Notes under the pieces: generated by a model
The model's database searches: none
What the model was told of the DNA's origin: nothing
What the model saw: the letters and a program-made list of their open reading frames with translations, nothing else
Made by a program: the position numbers and the translations under genes
Shown: positions 5,806 through 6,345 of the stretch, piece by piece
Layout: each line of letters begins with the position of its first letter
Numbering within the stretch: position 1 is the stretch's first letter
Assembly: GCA_028277195.1 (NCBI GenBank)
Contig: JANQGS010000181.1
Span: forward strand, 1 to 6,345
From: Candidatus Gastranaerophilales bacterium
GTDB lineage: Bacteria > Cyanobacteriota > Vampirovibrionia > Gastranaerophilales > UBA9971
Length of the DNA stretch: 6,345 nt
Reading direction: 5' to 3'

Positions 5806-6345
5806 ATGAAAGGCGATAACAACTGGCAAAGCATCTCAGACTTAATGTCCGCACTTATGATGATATTCCTGTTCATCTCAGTGGCTTATATGCTGCAGGT
5901 GCAGCATGAAAAAAGCAGGATAACCGAAGTAGCCGAGACATACTCAAAATTCCAGAGGGAGCTGCACCGGGACTTAAAGGTTGAGTTCGAGGATGACCTG
6001 AAAAAATGGCAGGCATCACTTGAAAAAGACAATACAATAAGGTTTTACGCGCCTGAAGTGTTATTTGAGCAGGGCAGCTCCGACATAAAACCGGTTTTTA
6101 AGTCAATACTGAATGATTTTTTCCCCAGGTATACAGCCATTTTATTCAGTGAAAAATATAAACGGGACATTGACGAAATCAGGATTGAAGGCCATACCTC
6201 GAGCGAGTGGGAAGCGGCAAGGACTTTTGAGGACAGGTACCTGGCAAATCTCAGCCTGTCACAGCTGAGGTCTTTTGAGGTACTTAAATACTGCATCTCA
6301 AATATGGACTCGGATGAAAAAAAGGAATGCCTTTTAGCCATTCCT
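5806..6345 (+). CDS. zorB: ZorB-like OmpA/MotB-domain protein, 3' end outside window
   Basis: The frame is open for 180 codons to the window edge, and no earlier call covers it because no stop is present. The protein starts MKGDNNWQSISDLMSALMMI. A single membrane helix (about 13-31) is preceded by D12, placed like the ion-carrying Asp of MotB, TolR and ZorB. A charged, probably helical stretch (about 34-72) leads to an OmpA-like domain with IRFYAPEVLFEQGSSDIK (78-95), IRIEGHTSS (125-133) and NLSLSQLRS (148-156), the last fitting the peptidoglycan-binding N-x-x-L-x-x-x-R pattern. It would anchor the motor to the cell wall. It follows the zorA-like gene by 5 bp, so the two form one operon. Compared with E. 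coli ZorB of about 250 residues, roughly 60-70 residues are probably missing. A generic MotB is less likely because of the short N-terminus and the partner's tail. Confidence 0.82.
   Translation, partial: MKGDNNWQSISDLMSALMMIFLFISVAYMLQVQHEKSRITEVAETYSKFQRELHRDLKVEFEDDLKKWQASLEKDNTIRFYAPEVLFEQGSSDIKPVFKSILNDFFPRYTAILFSEKYKRDIDEIRIEGHTSSEWEAARTFEDRYLANLSLSQLRSFEVLKYCISNMDSDEKKECLLAIP

Noticed and set aside
6045..6341. 98-codon minus-strand open frame near the right edge
   Set aside because: It is antisense to the clear OmpA-domain frame, which continues open to the window end, and shows no motif of its own.
4697..6345. Flagellar MotAB or TolQR/ExbBD assignment
   Set aside because: The first protein has a very long C-terminal helical tail and lacks the MotA cytoplasmic domain layout. 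The second has a full OmpA domain, unlike TolR/ExbD, and no flagellar or Tol genes are nearby.
1..6345. CRISPR arrays, tRNA or rRNA genes, insertion sequences
   Set aside because: No regularly spaced repeats, terminal inverted repeats, transposase motifs or RNA gene signatures were seen, and nearly all bases are taken by coding sequence.

Overview
The window is a compact bacterial chromosomal segment with almost no non-coding DNA. Two blocks face away from each other across a 61-bp gap (4636-4696). The minus-strand block reads, in transcription order, HD-GYP phosphodiesterase (4635-3715), valyl-tRNA synthetase valS (3638-990), cytidine deaminase cdd (986-585), a CxxCxxCC (YkgJ-like) cysteine-cluster protein (613-68), and the first 13 codons of a response regulator (39-1, cut by the window edge). 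The plus-strand block holds a MotA/TolQ/ExbB-type membrane protein with a long helical tail (4697-5800) and, 5 bp later, an OmpA/MotB-type protein that runs off the right edge (5806-6345).

The minus-strand genes from valS onward look like one transcription unit. valS and cdd are 3 bp apart, cdd and the cysteine-cluster gene overlap by 29 bp, and each of these three starts has a good Shine-Dalgarno sequence. The Shine-Dalgarno sequences of the two downstream genes lie inside the preceding coding sequence. This is mostly housekeeping: tRNA charging, pyrimidine salvage, and a metal-binding protein of unknown role. The HD-GYP protein and the response regulator at either end add c-di-GMP and phosphorelay signalling.

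The plus-strand pair is the most interesting part. The first protein has three hydrophobic segments with the MotA/TolQ/ExbB signature, followed by about 258 residues of predicted helical tail. The second has an N-terminal membrane anchor that starts with an aspartate and a C-terminal OmpA-like peptidoglycan-binding domain. This combination matches ZorA and ZorB, the proton-driven motor of Zorya anti-phage systems and of less characterised ZorAB-like operons. The effector genes that would settle the type (zorC/zorD, zorE, or others) would lie beyond position 6345, so the window shows the motor but not what it drives.

The organism cannot be named from this window. Base composition is moderate and AGG (Arg) and ATA (Ile) codons are frequent. 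The ValRS carries two cysteine-pair zinc sites, and valS has no room for a T-box leader, which many Firmicutes use there. The HD-GYP protein, response regulator and OmpA-type protein fit a free-living bacterium, perhaps of a less-studied lineage. That last point is a weak inference.
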